Source: Pictodentalium vernedei (taxonomy: Eukaryota > Mollusca > Scaphopoda > Dentaliida > Dentaliidae). Taken from it: DNA of 64,000 nt. Every line of letters starts with the position of its first letter. Position 1 is the first letter of the stretch. The position numbers were made by a program, and so were the translations under genes. The stretch lies in contig CM062290.1 of the NCBI GenBank assembly GCA_031216915.1, forward strand, positions 164,092,453 to 164,156,452, given 5' to 3'. Below, piece by piece: positions 47,948 through 59,412 of this stretch. The notes below the pieces were generated by a model that ran no database searches, had not been told where the DNA came from, and saw only the letters and a program-made list of their open reading frames with translations.

Positions 47948-50081
47948 GATTTGACAACAAAATCTCCGAACATAGGGGATGAGGTATCACCAAAACCAAG
48001 TGGCCATTTTTTCTCTTTTTGTATATCAATTTTCTAATCATGGAAAATCTTTCCCAGTGAATCCAAAACAGTTTGCATTCGGTACTTGCCTGAAAAAGAG
48101 CATCGGGGGAAGGTATTTCCCTTTTTTCTAACCAATTTCTAAGAAATTCCAGATCAACATCTTCATTCTGTTTAGCTAAAATTTCTTCACATTTCAGACC
48201 ACTTAAAGCATATTCCAGTTCAGGTGGGTCCCTATCTTCCCCTGCCTGTGGATTATTAGTATCAGCATCTGTAATAACTGTAATACCCACTCCCTTAGGC
48301 TCTATCCCCAAATCTTTTGAAACACTCCCTCCTTCCCCAGGGTCAATTGTTTTTGTGAGGGGTTTATTTACAATTTCTAAGTTTAACATATCAAGGGAGC
48401 TAACTCTATTATCTGAAATTCCTGAGTTTAACACATCAAGGGAGCTAACTCTATCTGAAATATTCTCTGAAGTTTCAACTGAAAGAATCTCTTGTATTGG
48501 AAGCAATATTGGAACAAATTTCTGTTTTTGCATGAAACACATATTGGAATCATTATATTTTTCTACCCAAGCTATTTTACCTTCTGCTTGATTTCTATTG
48601 CTTGGTAGGGGAATAACATCATCTACATTTTCAAAGAAATTTCCCCAATTTTGGTCTGCTCTCTTACAATATCTAAAACCCCCACAGGGAAGTTGTTCTA
48701 ATGGCACCCCTGCCCTGTATTTCTTACAAAAGTCTTCCTCTGGACGTCGTGACAGAAAATCAGCATTCTGATGTCTTTTCCCTGGACAGTGCTGAATTGT
48801 AAAGTCATACTGACTTAGCTCCTCCATCCATCTGGCCAGCTGGCCTTCTGGATTCTTAAAACTGAGGAGCCAAGTAAGGCTACTATGGTCTGTCCTGATT
48901 GTGAAGTGTCTGCCCAATAGCAAATGTCTAAACTGGCGGGTAAATCGCACCACACTAAGAAGTTCTATTCGAGTGGTGCAATACTTCCTTTGTTCGGGAC
49001 TTAATCCACAACTCCCATAGGCTATGACTCTTTCTTGTCCATCTTGTAATTGTATCAGCTCTGCCCCTATAGCCACATCAGACCCATCAGTGTCCAAAAT
49101 GAACATATCAGTTTTATTAGCAAAAGTCAAAACTGGAAGAGACCCAAGGGCTACTTTTAAAGCCAAAAATGAATTTTCTTCATCATTCCCCCACTCAAAC
49201 ACTGCCTTTTTACCTGTTCTTTTATACAATGGGGCTGCTAAAGTAGCAAAGTTCTTTATAAATACCCTGTGGTAATTGGCAAGACCCAAAAATCTCTCAA
49301 TCTCTTTTATGTTTTGGGGTCGGGGCCTGTCTGTAATAACTTGGCTAGCCAGATCCCCCATTTCCATTCCCTGGGAGGAGACTAGTCATCCCAAGAACTC
49401 TATTTTTTGTTGAAACAGGAGACACTTTCTAGGCTTTAATTTCAATTGATACTGCCGAAATCTATCCAAGACAGTTCGCAGATTTTTTAAATGATCTGCA
49501 AAATCTGTGCCCAACACACACACATCATCTAGAAAAGCTAAGGCAATATCCCATGTTAACCCTCTAAGGACTAAATTCATCACTCGGGAATAACATCCCA
49601 GGGCTCCTGTTAAACCAAAACTCATTTTAAGATATTCATACTGCCCATATTTGGTTATAAAGGCTGTTTTCTTATGGTCTTCCTTAGCAACTAGAATTTG
49701 AAGATAAGCCTGATTTCCATCCAGGCGACTAAACCAAGTTTTCCCAGCGAGTGTGTCTCAACAGTCGTCGATTAAAGGCATGGGGTAAGTGTTCTTTCTT
49801 GTATCGACGTTTACTCCTCGAAAATCCAAACACCATCTTACCGAGCCACAGCATTTACGAATGAGAACCTGTGCTGAAGCCCATTCGGAAACTGATGGCT
49901 GGATAATCCCAGCTTTTAACATATCTTTCAATATTTTTTCCTCCTCGCCTACAAAACATGCCGGGGTACGGCGCATTCGGGTTTTAACTGGTTTGGCATC
50001 ACCTGTGTCAAAATGATGTTCCATAGCAGTGAAATTTCCCAAATCATATTCATTTTTTTGCAAATACACCACTGTATTCAA
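47892..50081 (-). pseudogene. Gypsy reverse transcriptase and RNase H with two in-frame stops
   Basis: One frame with TGA after LIDDC (about 49758) and after EFLG (49386). The blocks are WASAQVLIRK, WCLDFRGVN, FSRLDGNQAYLQI, SFGLTGA and the catalytic FLDD (Tyr to Phe), then the thumb/connection with FLGLANYHR. RNase H follows with ILDTDGSDVAIGAEL, TRIELL, TDHSSL and CPGKRHQNADFLSRR. A long acidic linker of about 200 residues ends at the integrase zinc site. The stops show the copy is dead. Confidence 0.88.
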
Positions 50082-50679
50082 TCAATAGTTGTTTAAGCTT
50101 GGAAGACTCGTCAACTGTTAACAGTGTCCTAGATTTCTCAAACAATTCCTCTATGTGATCAGGCATCTCTACATTCTTATCTGTAACTACTCCAGAATTC
50201 ACTTCAGTTACATCAACTTCAGTAAATTCTGGAGAATGTTCAATGGAAGAAATACCTGTACCTTCAACAGCCCATCCAACTATTTGACCTGGATGCATTA
50301 CAATATCCTTATTTCCTATATTAAGGAAAGTCATAACAGGATCTGTATTTTCGGAATGAGCTGTTCTGTGGATCAACAAATTTGGTTTTAATTCTGGTTC
50401 TATCATGTACTCTGACATGGCAGAACTCAGAGCACATTGGACCTGTTTCACTGAATTGGAGGGAATTATTATTTTTTCCAATAACCTCACCTTTACTCCT
50501 TCCCTCTTTTGTGACTGCCTCAACTGAATGGGAATCTTTTCTCTTTCTTTTCCCAAATACATCATATTGTTAGCCAGATCTAATTGGGTACCCTGTTTAT
50601 GCAAGAAATCAAGACCCAAAATAATTGGAGTCGAAACAGGGACTACATAAAAATTCCTGATGTACCAATTTTTTCCCAC
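50050..50679 (-). pseudogene. Gypsy protease C-terminal part and RT linker
   Basis: Begins just after the MITE insertion with WYIRNFYVVPVS and the retropepsin ILGLDFL motif. A poorly conserved linker of about 170 residues then runs to the RT (LLIEYSGVFAKK). It is separated from the catalytic half of the protease only by the insertion at 50691-50921. Confidence 0.8.
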
Positions 50680-50686
50680 TTTCAGC

Positions 50687-50925
50687 TTAACCCTTTACCC
50701 AACGAATCGCCTGCATCCGCCCGGGTAATATGCAAATTCAGCAGTTGAAAAAATATTATTTTTCCAAAAATTTCAACAAAACCATATCATGTTACCATCG
50801 TTGGAACGAGCTCGTTCCAACGAGGGGTCACATGATATGGTTTTGTTGAAATTTTTCAAAAGATTTAAAAAAATGAAATTTAAAATAATAAATTTTGATA
50901 TCATATGCGTTGGGTAAAGAGTTAA
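50687..50925. mobile_element. piggyBac-like palindromic MITE, copy 3, inside the protease
   Basis: TTAA at 50687-50690 and 50922-50925. The inverted ends are CCCTTTACCCAACG and CTCTTTACCCAACG. The palindrome around GTTGGAACGAGCTCGTTCCAAC lies between CCATATCATG arms. Protein coding resumes exactly on each side. Confidence 0.85.
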
Positions 50926-51253
50926 TGGGCCCAATTATTTGTCCAGAGATAGTTCCTAATTCTCTGCCTACTGTTCGTACTTTAATACCCTTCAACATGC
51001 GAGGGTGTTCATCAAAAAGGTCTAAAAGTTTGTCAGAAAACACTGTTACCTGTGCCCCTGTATTAATAAGAGCATCTAATTTGATGTTTTCCAATATCAC
51101 TGGTACAGTATAGTACAACGAAGTAACCACTTGGTTAATTGTTATACTATCTGGCATCTCATTTAATGTTTCCTCTTTTGGGAAAAAATGTTCAGGGAAT
51201 TTATCCCTAGCAATGACAAGATTATGGCCTATATTTAAATCTGGAATCGGCAA
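50926..51253 (-). pseudogene. Gypsy protease N-terminal part, active-site Asp replaced
   Basis: Aspartic protease half with the flap and core order YYTVPVILEN, ALINTGAQVTVFS, GRELGTISGQIIGPIN. The active site is NTGA where DTGA or DSGA is expected, so the catalytic Asp is lost. It follows gag after a few bases and is cut at its 3' side by the MITE. Confidence 0.8.
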
Positions 51254-51258
51254 ACGGC

Positions 51259-51966
51259 CTACATTTCCGACTCGTTCTCGTTTAAATTATCCTCTGAATC
51301 GTCCGAAATTTTTACCATTGGTGAAATTCGGGTATTGGGGTCATTTGGTGACCCTGATGGTGTAGAAGGTTTTGAAGCTGACCGATTACTTGGATTTCTG
51401 GAAGAGCACTCTCTTGAAAAATGGGACATTGACCCACATGTCCAACAACCCCTCCTTCCAGGTGAGGGAGATCGATTCCTTGATCTATTTAGAGTCTGAC
51501 CTGGTTCAATCAATTGGGAAATCTTTATGGTGAGGGTAGCCATGCTGTCATTTAAATTTGATAATACTGTGCCAATTGATCTAAATTCAGTGATTGTTTC
51601 TCCAGAAAACTTCTGAAATTCAGTTACTAATTCAGACACAACACTTTGGGTATCTTGAGGCTGGGGCCCTGTTGTATTGGGTCGTACTGATGGAGTAGGC
51701 ACCCGAGCTGACTGCACACGGGGATGTGAGTTATCCCATGAAAGGGTTGCAATCTGAGTTGGGCCCCTGGGTTCTGGAGCTAGTTCCCTCACATTTCCAT
51801 AAATAGCCAAAGATGTGTGTTGAAACCATTTAATTTGTTGTTCTATAGCTTCCTCGACTGTTTTCGGGCACTGATTTGCTGCGTAATGCCCTGCCCCTTT
51901 ATCTATGGCACCATGGCAGAAACGCATAACGGCCTGGCGAAACGTGTTCTTCGGGCAAGTGCCCAA
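51259..51966 (-). pseudogene. Gypsy gag, C-terminal part with zinc knuckle
   Basis: End of the capsid region (AVMRFCHGA, AANQCPKTVEEAI), a polar linker, then one CCHC knuckle CWTCGSMSHFSREC for RNA binding and a Ser/Pro/Asn-rich end. It is in a different frame from the upstream gag, joined near 51985. Confidence 0.8.
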
Positions 51967-52000
51967 ATGCTTTTTCGGCCAATGTCAAAATCTGATCAGC

Positions 52001-52621
52001 CTATTCTTCTAGGGTCATGTCTGGTTGCTGCTGGGCTTGATTGAACTGCATTTGTGTAGTCTCAGGGAGTTCGTACTTTCCGAAGCGTTTTTCTAACTTG
52101 TCCAGCACATCAGCAAAATAGATTTGTGGGTCCTGACGAATTATGGTAGCAAAATACTCGCTTGCTTTGCCATCCAAACACCAACAAAGGTTGTCCTTAC
52201 TTTCTCCCGCAGTCCATTCTTGCATGTCTGCAAACTGCATGAACTTCATTCGAAATGTTTGCCAGCTGGTGGTCCCATTGTATTCTAAGCTCTTGGGAAG
52301 GTTAGGCATCCTACGACGATACCTATTGTCCGGATTTCTCATCTCTTGCATTTGGGGACGTTGTCCCCCAAATTGACAGTACACAGGTTGGGGGTCATGG
52401 GCATACCTCTCACCCCTCCACCTGTCCCCTTGTGGACGATAAGCATCTCCTTCTCCATAAGGCTGGTACACCCGAGGGGGTGGGTCATAAGCGTATCTAT
52501 ATCGGCCTTGGGGAAGCCAATGATTTTCTTGAAAATCATCTCTGTAATTTGCCTCCCCTCCCCCTTCCTCAAAAAAGGGGCTATTCTGCCTAACTGGGTG
52601 TCTGTCCTCAAATCTCCCCAT
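52001..52621 (-). pseudogene. Gypsy gag, capsid-like middle part
   Basis: Tyr/Arg/Pro-rich start, then a capsid-like segment: TTSWQTFRMKFMQFADMQEW, LCWCLDGKASEYF, LEKRFGKYELPETTQMQF. These match the W-F-L spacing of Gypsy capsids. A TGA separates it from the N-terminal part and a frameshift from the C-terminal part. Confidence 0.75.
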
Positions 52622-52637
52622 CTAGTCATGTTGGGAT

Positions 52638-53294
52638 TCACCTCCTGTCGGGTGGGTATTGGATTGGGTGGAACTCATCATTCCCACCATTTTGGAAAGT
52701 ATCATAATCAGAATCCACCGATTCATAAGGTGGTGGAGGGTCAATATCAAAAGTAGCAGCATCTGGGACTGGACCCGGTCTATTTGGAACAGAACTTTGA
52801 AATGGCCTGCCTCTAATATGCCAAGCAGGTGTTAATGAGGGATCGTCACAGGACTCCCTATTCTCCCCCACTGTATTTCTCGATGCTCGATGATGTGGAG
52901 GGTGCTGACGCCTAGACCAAGGTGGAGCACCAGGAGTTTCCCCCACCCTGGAAAGTGCTAAAGGGCCACTCACTCCTTCCCCATGCTGACAAACTTGATC
53001 CTCTGCTTCAATGCATCTAGAACAATTTGAACGGGGATTTTCATCTCCCGGAGAATGTGGGGCGAAATTGATAGTACTCAAAAGGGCCCTGGTCACTTTT
53101 AAACTAGGAACCTCTCTCAGAGTGCTCTCTGAAAAATTTCCTAATTGAGCATGTTTCTGCACCAGCTGGCGAGCTCTGGGGACATCAACCCCAGGTAAGG
53201 CAAAAAATCCCATGAAATCACATGTATTTATAAAAATTTGTGGTTTGGGAACACTAGGTGCCCGATTCTGATCATGTGTAACAGCCGTAGCCAT
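52638..53294 (-). pseudogene. Gypsy gag, N-terminal part
   Basis: 218 codons from the first ATG after the leader. It is Pro/Ser/Arg-rich, with no recognised domain except CSRCIEAEDQVC, which may bind metal, and a PPPPYESVD late-domain-like motif. It ends at a stop 17 bp before the next gag segment opens. Confidence 0.65.
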
Positions 53295-53606
53295 TTTCCC
53301 TAACCCAAAATAATTTACGTCAATTTTGACAACAAAATGCGAAAAAATATTTCATTTGGGAAATTCCCAACAAGTTGACAAAAAAATACAAAACAAAGAT
53401 GAAAAACAATATTCCAAAACAAATGAAAAACAAATCAAAAGAATATTACATTGGATGGGTAAGTGAAATAACTGGATTTACTGTGATTAAAATTGGCGGG
53501 TTCATGTGTCAACAAGACAAAGGCAAAATGGCCGCAAGTGGCAAGTTTAAAACTTGAAAAGTTTCGGGCATCAGCCCACACAAATTCGGTTAAGTTGTTG
53601 CGCCAA
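53295..53606 (-). other. Gypsy leader and primer-binding region
   Basis: Noncoding leader between the LTR candidate and gag. Immediately after the LTR end, on the minus strand, it reads TTGGCGCAACAACTTAACC, the position of a tRNA primer-binding site. Which tRNA it would pair with was not determined. Confidence 0.5.
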
Positions 53607-53775
53607 TGTGGTAATTTTTGGGGATATATAATCTTAATACACTAATACTTATATATACCACCCAATACCAAATAGTTACAAGCTCATCAGGTGGGTTATT
53701 TCCTCCAGTGGACGGGTACTTTCAACTCACCAGATGATATGTTCAGCAACCAGATAACAACAACTGGGTCTCGAA
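53607..53775 (-). repeat. 5' LTR candidate of the Gypsy element
   Basis: On the minus strand it begins TGTTGTTATCTGG and ends ATTACCACA (TG...CA). A TATATATAAG box lies about 45 bp from its end. Only 169 bp, with LINE C ending a few bases away at 53782. It is not confirmed by a second LTR. Confidence 0.5.
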
Positions 53776-53781
53776 TGGAAT

Positions 53782-55127
53782 GGTTTAACGTGCCGAAGGC
53801 ACGCAGGGACGATATGGGGAACAAGCCCCTTTCGACCCTCGTTGACTGTAAGTGACTAATTTCCACATGTCTACTCGTGTTGAAGGAGGAACAGGTTCAG
53901 GTACTCGGCAGGTGTCTCCGGTTGCAGCGTCCTGATGGTCTCTTTGACTGATGTCGGTTGAACCCTCGGGTGAGGACCAGTGTGAGGGGTTGGGTCCTCT
54001 CACAAAGGTACTACCTCTCCCCGAGGGTGCAGTCGTTCTGGATTTTCAGGCAAGTATAGTCTGCCACTTCGGAGATGATATTGAGTGATGGCCATCACTG
54101 GCAAGTATAATCTGCCTCAGGCTGTCTCTGTTAGATAGGATATCTTTTGAAGGAAACAACAACGACCCCTTTCGGGGACCACCAAGAAGAAGATCCGAAC
54201 TTCCCTGGTTTGGGGGCAGGCCTGCATTGTAATCCTGTTGGGTTGGGACAAAAAGATGCGCAATGCGCTTACAAAAAGGGGCAGAGGCGGGACGCAGGAC
54301 CAGCGCTCGCCTCCCTTAAAGTGGTTGACCACTTTTAGGGATGGAGCGGAGGATGTTCAGGAACCGTGGGGGTGACTGTTTCCATAACGGTTAGACTGTC
54401 TGTAGCGGTTATTGGGGTGCTGGTCAAAAAACATCTTCTGTGTACCTGCTTAAAAGAAGAAGGTAGAATTAGTTTTCATTAGAATATGTAAACTGTAAAG
54501 ATAAAAGTAGCACCTCTTTACTTGCGTGTCCTTGTGGTATCTTCTGTGTATGTGGGGGAGAGTATGAAATGCACGAATCTTTACATTCGTAAGAGCAGTA
54601 ACATACTCTTGTGTGGTATTGTGCTGTGTGTGTGCTTGTCGCTATGGGGGAGAGTATGAAATGCACGAATCTTTACATTCGTAAGAGCAGTAACATACTC
54701 TCGTGCTTGGGACCCCAATCCCTATTTATTATTTAGTTTTAAGGTGCAGGGGATCTCGAGCGTTTTAAGTTGGCTGAACTTCCTAGTTTGCAGCGGGACG
54801 GTAACAGGTCTAGCACACTAGACCACACCCGAGGGTGTTTCTTTCCTGTTGTGTCCTTCGTTGAAAGTGGCCTTATTTAGGTTTAGTTCAAGTTTATTTG
54901 AAGTTGAGGGTGCCGGGGATCGCGATCGTTTAATGCGGGTTGAGCTTCCGAGGCTGTCAGCGGGAGGGCAACAGGTCTAGCACACTAGACCACACCCGAG
55001 GGTGTTACTTTCCTGTTGTACCCTTCGCTGGTTGCGGACTTATTTATTTTAATTTAGTTTAGGGGTATTCGGGGGCGTCGGGGATCGCAGTTCACCTTGT
55101 CATTCCCTAGTTTTTATTCAAGCGGTC
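53782..55127 (-). repeat. LINE C 3' UTR
   Basis: It holds, in transcript order: two copies of the ACACCC/GGTGT plus GGTCTAG/CTAGACC hairpin block, two GAGAGTATG hairpins, motif M10 (53961-54029) and T8 (53788-53846). In T8 the tetraloop stem is CGTGC/GCACG where others have CGCGC/GCGCG, a compensatory pair. It matches 5150-6268 in inverse. Confidence 0.8.
53961..54029 (-). other. Structured motif M10
   Basis: Minus strand: outer CCCTCGGG/CCCGAGGG, core GGTAGTACCT, inner GTGAGAGG-type arms. A close relative of M6. Confidence 0.75.
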
Positions 55128-57875
55128 TTAGTTTTGATTGCAATTTTTGGGCTTTTGTCGGCTTTCGCAAATTACTCCAAGTTCGGAGATTAGTTCACTG
55201 TCGGCTAACCGGTCATGATTTTTCACGGCCAGGGTGGCTAAGCGGTCTTTAATGGTGGGGATATCGGCCCTGTCATGGAGTGTTTTTATGGGTGTGTCCC
55301 ATGGGGCGCGGAGGGCAACTCTAAGCGCGTGATTTTGGACCCTCTGGAGTTTTCCCATATTAGTTTGGTTGAGGTCAGTTAGTATTATTGCACCGTATTC
55401 GAGTACTGGGCGCACAAAGGATTTGTATAGTTTGAGTAGGGTGGACTGGTTGGCCCCCCATGAAGTTCCCTTGAGCATTTTCAGTAAGTTAATTCGTTTA
55501 GTAGCTTTTTTCGCCATGTCGTCGGTATGTTTGTTGAAGGACAGTTTCTGATCAATGGTGATGCCCAGGAATTTCGCTTCTTTGCATTCTGGGAGGGTGT
55601 TGTCCATAAGTTTTAGGTCAAAATCTTGTTTATTTTTCTTGCGAGTAAAGGTGATTCGTTGGGTTTTATTGGCATTTAGCTTAATTCTCCATTTGGCACA
55701 CCATTGTTCTAGGTCATCGAGAGCGCGTTGCAGGGGTTTTTGGAGCAGATTGGCCGTATTGTTAGAGTCCCAAAGGCCCTTGTCATCCGCGAATTGGGAG
55801 ACTTGTACACGATCTTCGGAGAAGTTAAGGTCATTTACATAGAGGATGTAAAGGAGGGGGCTCAGGACGGATCCTTGGGGGGTGCCTGCTTCAAGGGGGA
55901 CACTGTCAGACATTTCATTGTTCACTCTGACTTTAATTTCGCGATCATTTAAGAGAGAGGATAGTAATCTGAGCAGTTTCTTGGGGAGTTTCATTTCTGA
56001 TAATTTGTAGCGCATTCCATTGTGCCAGACGGAGTCAAATGCTTTTTCGACGTCTAACAGGACTGCCGCGCCTATTTGCTGATTGTTGATAGCGGCCTTC
56101 ATTTGGGTAACTAGTCGGTAGACATGTTCGATGCCTTCTTTGCGGTTTCTATAGGCTCTTTGCCATTTATTAAAAAAATCGTTGTCTTCAAGGTGCCCCC
56201 TGAGACGATTGGTAAGGATTCGTTCGAATGTCTTACCAATGCAGCTGAGTAGGCTGATTGGGCGGTAGCTGGCTGGATCGGAGGGGTCCTTGTCCGATTT
56301 TGGTATCATGACACCGATGGCTTTTTTCCAACATTTTGGAAAATAGCCATGGGTGAGGCATGCGTTGAACAGTTTTTTTAGTTTTTCGATTAGGGAGTAT
56401 CGGCTTTGTTTCAGAATTTTGTAGCTTACTTCGTCTTCGCCGGGTGAGGAGGAATTTTTGCATTTTTTTATGACGTTAATTTCGTCGTTAGTGATGGGGA
56501 TGACGAGGTCATCGTCATCCCCGTCTTCTGGCTTGTTATCGAATTTGGGGGTCACGGAAGATATCGGGGTATTCATTGATGTAGTCATCAATGGCGTTTA
56601 TGGCGGCGTCATCGTTGCCCGCGCCTTGATGCGGGCGATGCGTTTTTCTTAGGAGGTCAGCAAAGGTGTCAGCCTTGTCTTTGTCGGTGCGCGTGAAGGA
56701 ACCGTCTTCCTTCTTAAGAGGTTTGCCTGCGGCTTTGCGGCTTTTGTTTTTTTGCCCAGTTAGGGTTTTGAAGGAGTCCCAGAATTTTTTGGCATCCTGG
56801 ACTCCGTTTAGATCGGCTGTTGCATTTTCCCAGTTTGCTTGTTTTTCAGCTTGGAGGGCTTTCTTGACCTCCCCATGAAGGCGGTTGTATGTTTTTTTGA
56901 GGTCAGCTTTTTTACCGGGGTCAGTTTCGGTTTTAAGAGCGTGAAGAGCTTTCCGTTTAGTTTTGATTAGTGAGAGTGTATCGCCTGAGATAGTATTTCT
57001 CCAGGGGCGTACTTCTTCTTTTGGGCATATTTCGTTTAGGGTTGAGTTAATGATTTTCTCTATGCCCTCGCATTGGGTTTCGAGTTCCGTTGCATTGGAT
57101 GGGGGAGTGTTTGTGAGTTTGACATCGATGATGACACGATAGGGGTTCCAATTAATTTTTCTAAAATTTCTGCAGAGAGTGGGGGGTACCTGAGTGAGCC
57201 ATTTCCTAGCAGCAGTGAGGCATGGACCGGGAGATGATCGCTGCCTAAGTCGTCATCGCCGACCCAGTGGTCATCTATGTGATTTATCAGAGAGTCACTG
57301 GCGATAATTAGATCGAGGATCTCGGATGAAAATAATGGGTTATTACTGATATAAGTTGCAGAGCTGTCATTCATAACCACATGAAGGTTATGCTTTTTAG
57401 TGATTTCAAGGAGGGCTTCACCGTTAGGGGAGGTTTTGTTACAGCCAAAGTACAAGTGTTTGGCATTGAAGTCGCCGAGGAAGATGCAGTGTTTGTATTT
57501 CCTCGTAAAGAATTCAAAGACAGTGTCCGAAACAATTTTGCTTGGGTCGTTATAATAACAAACAATCGCGATGTTTTTGTTGTCGACAGTGATTTCAGTT
57601 GCGATCACCTCTGCATCGAGGTGATTGGTTTTTATTGTTTTAGTTTTCATGTTCTGCTTTATTAGAAGAGCGACGCCACCACCTTTGGTGGTTTGTCGGT
57701 CTCTTCTTATTGTGCTGAACCCGCTGACTGAAAAATTCTTGCTGGGTTGAAGCCAACTTTCGCAGATACAGACAATGTCTGTACCTTCGAAGTATCGGCT
57801 CATTTGAAGTTTTTTATTATTAACGCTTCTAGCGTTCCACACGGCTATTTGTAACTTATTCATGGTGGGGTTCAT
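55128..57875 (-). pseudogene. LINE C ORF2: endonuclease-reverse transcriptase, frameshifted
   Basis: Endonuclease (57875 to about 57160): WNARSV, CICESWL, GGGVALLI, LGDFNAKH, SEILDLII, LGSDHLPV, all blocks present. The frame changes at the A5 run (57156-57160) and again near the C5 run at about 56550. RT (from 56591): ISLLSCIGKTFERI, LLDVEKAFDSVWHNGM, GTPQGSVLSPLLY, catalytic FADD, and YGAIILTDLNQTN near the end. Apart from the two homopolymer shifts it looks intact and resembles the RT at 59413. Confidence 0.88.
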
Positions 57876-57913
57876 ATTTAGTTACGGTGTTCCGATACGG
57901 ATAGTCGGTGGTT

Positions 57914-59030
57914 TTAATTAGTGTTGATAGCAACTTTTACTAAGGATTCGGAGATTTGGGTCTTGAAGAGTCTGGACGCGGATCGGCTGACATCTTGGCA
58001 GATGTCACCCAAATTGGTGTTGACATGTTTTTGTAAAACTGAGTAGAGTGCGCCCGCGATAAGGGAGCAGACAGCATGAGGGGATGAGGCGTTTTCAGGC
58101 TTGGTTAGGTGTAGGTTTTTTAGTTCTATGCTTGTTTTAACCTTCTTATAATGGGGACATCCTCGGTAGCTGCTTGGGTGGTTTCCTTTACAATTGAGGC
58201 AGGAGGGGGATTCTAATCTGCATGATTTGCTGAGGTGATTACCTCCACATTTCATGCAGGTTAGGATCCCTCTGCATTTGTTGGCCATGTGTCCGAACTT
58301 CTGACATTTGTGGCACTGAATCTGGGGAGGAGTATATCTGTATTCTTCCACAATGTGCCGTCTATTATTAATGATTATTCCGTTGGCTAGCATTCCTGAT
58401 TTGGTTTCCTGATTGGGGCATACGGCTTTTATTTTCCACGTCGTCTTGCCTGTGGCCTTTGAAGTAAATCTTTCCCATTTGCAATTCTGCAGCCCCTGAT
58501 TAATGAGTTCCCTGGGCGTGTCGGGGTGAACCCTGGTGACTACAACTACAAATCTAGGGGAACTGTGATCTTTGTTGTCTCTTTGGCTATTCCTACCTCC
58601 GTTTTTGCTTACGGCACTGGTGGAAGCGGGTAGAGTCCGTTTTCCCCTATTGATGTTAGAGTTTTGATTAAGATTGATTGTATTACTGGCTACAACTTTA
58701 TTCCAGGGTCTCTCCATGAGCGGTGGTATATTAGGAGCGGTTAATAACTTTGAGGCTGAGATTGGATCAAATCCTGAGCCGGAGGTGGAGGCAGAGGAGT
58801 CAGAGGGTGAGGAGGGGCAGTTCCTCACTTTTTTTCGGCTGTCTATCAACAGTGTGAATGAACCCCTCCTCATCCGCCACTTCCTGTGTCTCCACCTCAG
58901 GCTCTAGACTTATTTTCTTTCTTTTGTTGGGTGTTTTAGTAGTCGTGGTGGTGCTAGCCAAGTGGTCTGACGACTGGGGCAGGCTATCACCCAGACCTGT
59001 CGGCGTGGCCAACTTGGTCTCCTCTTCCAA
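57914..59030 (-). pseudogene. LINE C ORF1: gag-like protein with three zinc knuckles
   Basis: The N-terminus (from 59030) is polar, with DEEGFIHTVDRQPKK. An indel in the T7 run 58829-58835 moves to the second frame. A PRE_C2HC-like domain (RFVVVVTRVHPDTP, GIIINNRRHIVEEYRY) precedes three knuckles: CHKCQKFGHMANKC, CMKCGGNHLSKSC and CLNCKGNHPSSYRGC. This layout is typical of Jockey-clade ORF1, which coats the element RNA. Confidence 0.85.
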
Positions 59031-59055
59031 TCCAGTATAAATACCATTCTCTTGG

Positions 59056-59152
59056 TGATGTCACCGGTTCTCTTTACACTTCTGACCAGCTTACCATTCC
59101 AATTGCTGATTCCGTATTGGAGGAGTAATAATAGGGGCAAATTATGCTACAT
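59056..59152 (-). repeat. LINE C upstream repeat
   Basis: Partner of 43205-43300. It contains a TTTATACTGG word on the minus strand near the ORF1 start and may be the promoter-bearing 5' end of LINE C. Confidence 0.5.
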
Positions 59153-59412
59153 TATAAAATAACATGCAAAAGATGTAAACCCCCATTCCTTCCCTCTCCT
59201 TTCCCCCCAACTGCAATATTGAAGACAAATAAAAAATACAGAGAAGAATAGAACGAACAAACAAATTGACTGACATTCACACCTCAAGTGGATGTTATTA
59301 TGACAGACACTAATACAATTGATTAAATTATCAATAATCCCCTAATTAGCAAATGCCAATTATCAATAATCTCCTAAGTAGCCATATTTGATACAAACTT
59401 AATAATAAGAAC

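Larger units (their letters stand above)
44297..53775 (-). mobile_element. Gypsy-type LTR retrotransposon with PHD-integrase and TatD ORF, decayed
   Basis: Minus-strand order: LTR candidate, gag, protease, RT, RNase H, integrase ending in a PHD finger, then an ORF with a TatD nuclease domain. RT before integrase is the Gypsy order. It is decayed: several frameshifts, two nonsense codons in RT, and a piggyBac-like MITE in the protease. Only one LTR candidate is seen, so the 3' end is lost or diverged. Confidence 0.8.
53782..59030 (-). mobile_element. LINE C: near full-length Jockey-type LINE
   Basis: Minus strand: ORF1 (59030-57914), ORF2 (57875-55128), a 1.35-kb structured 3' UTR ending in terminal structure T8 and ATTCCATTCGA at 53782. 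Both ORFs are broken only by frame changes located in homopolymer runs. The upstream 120 bp (to about 59152) may be its 5' UTR. Confidence 0.8.
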
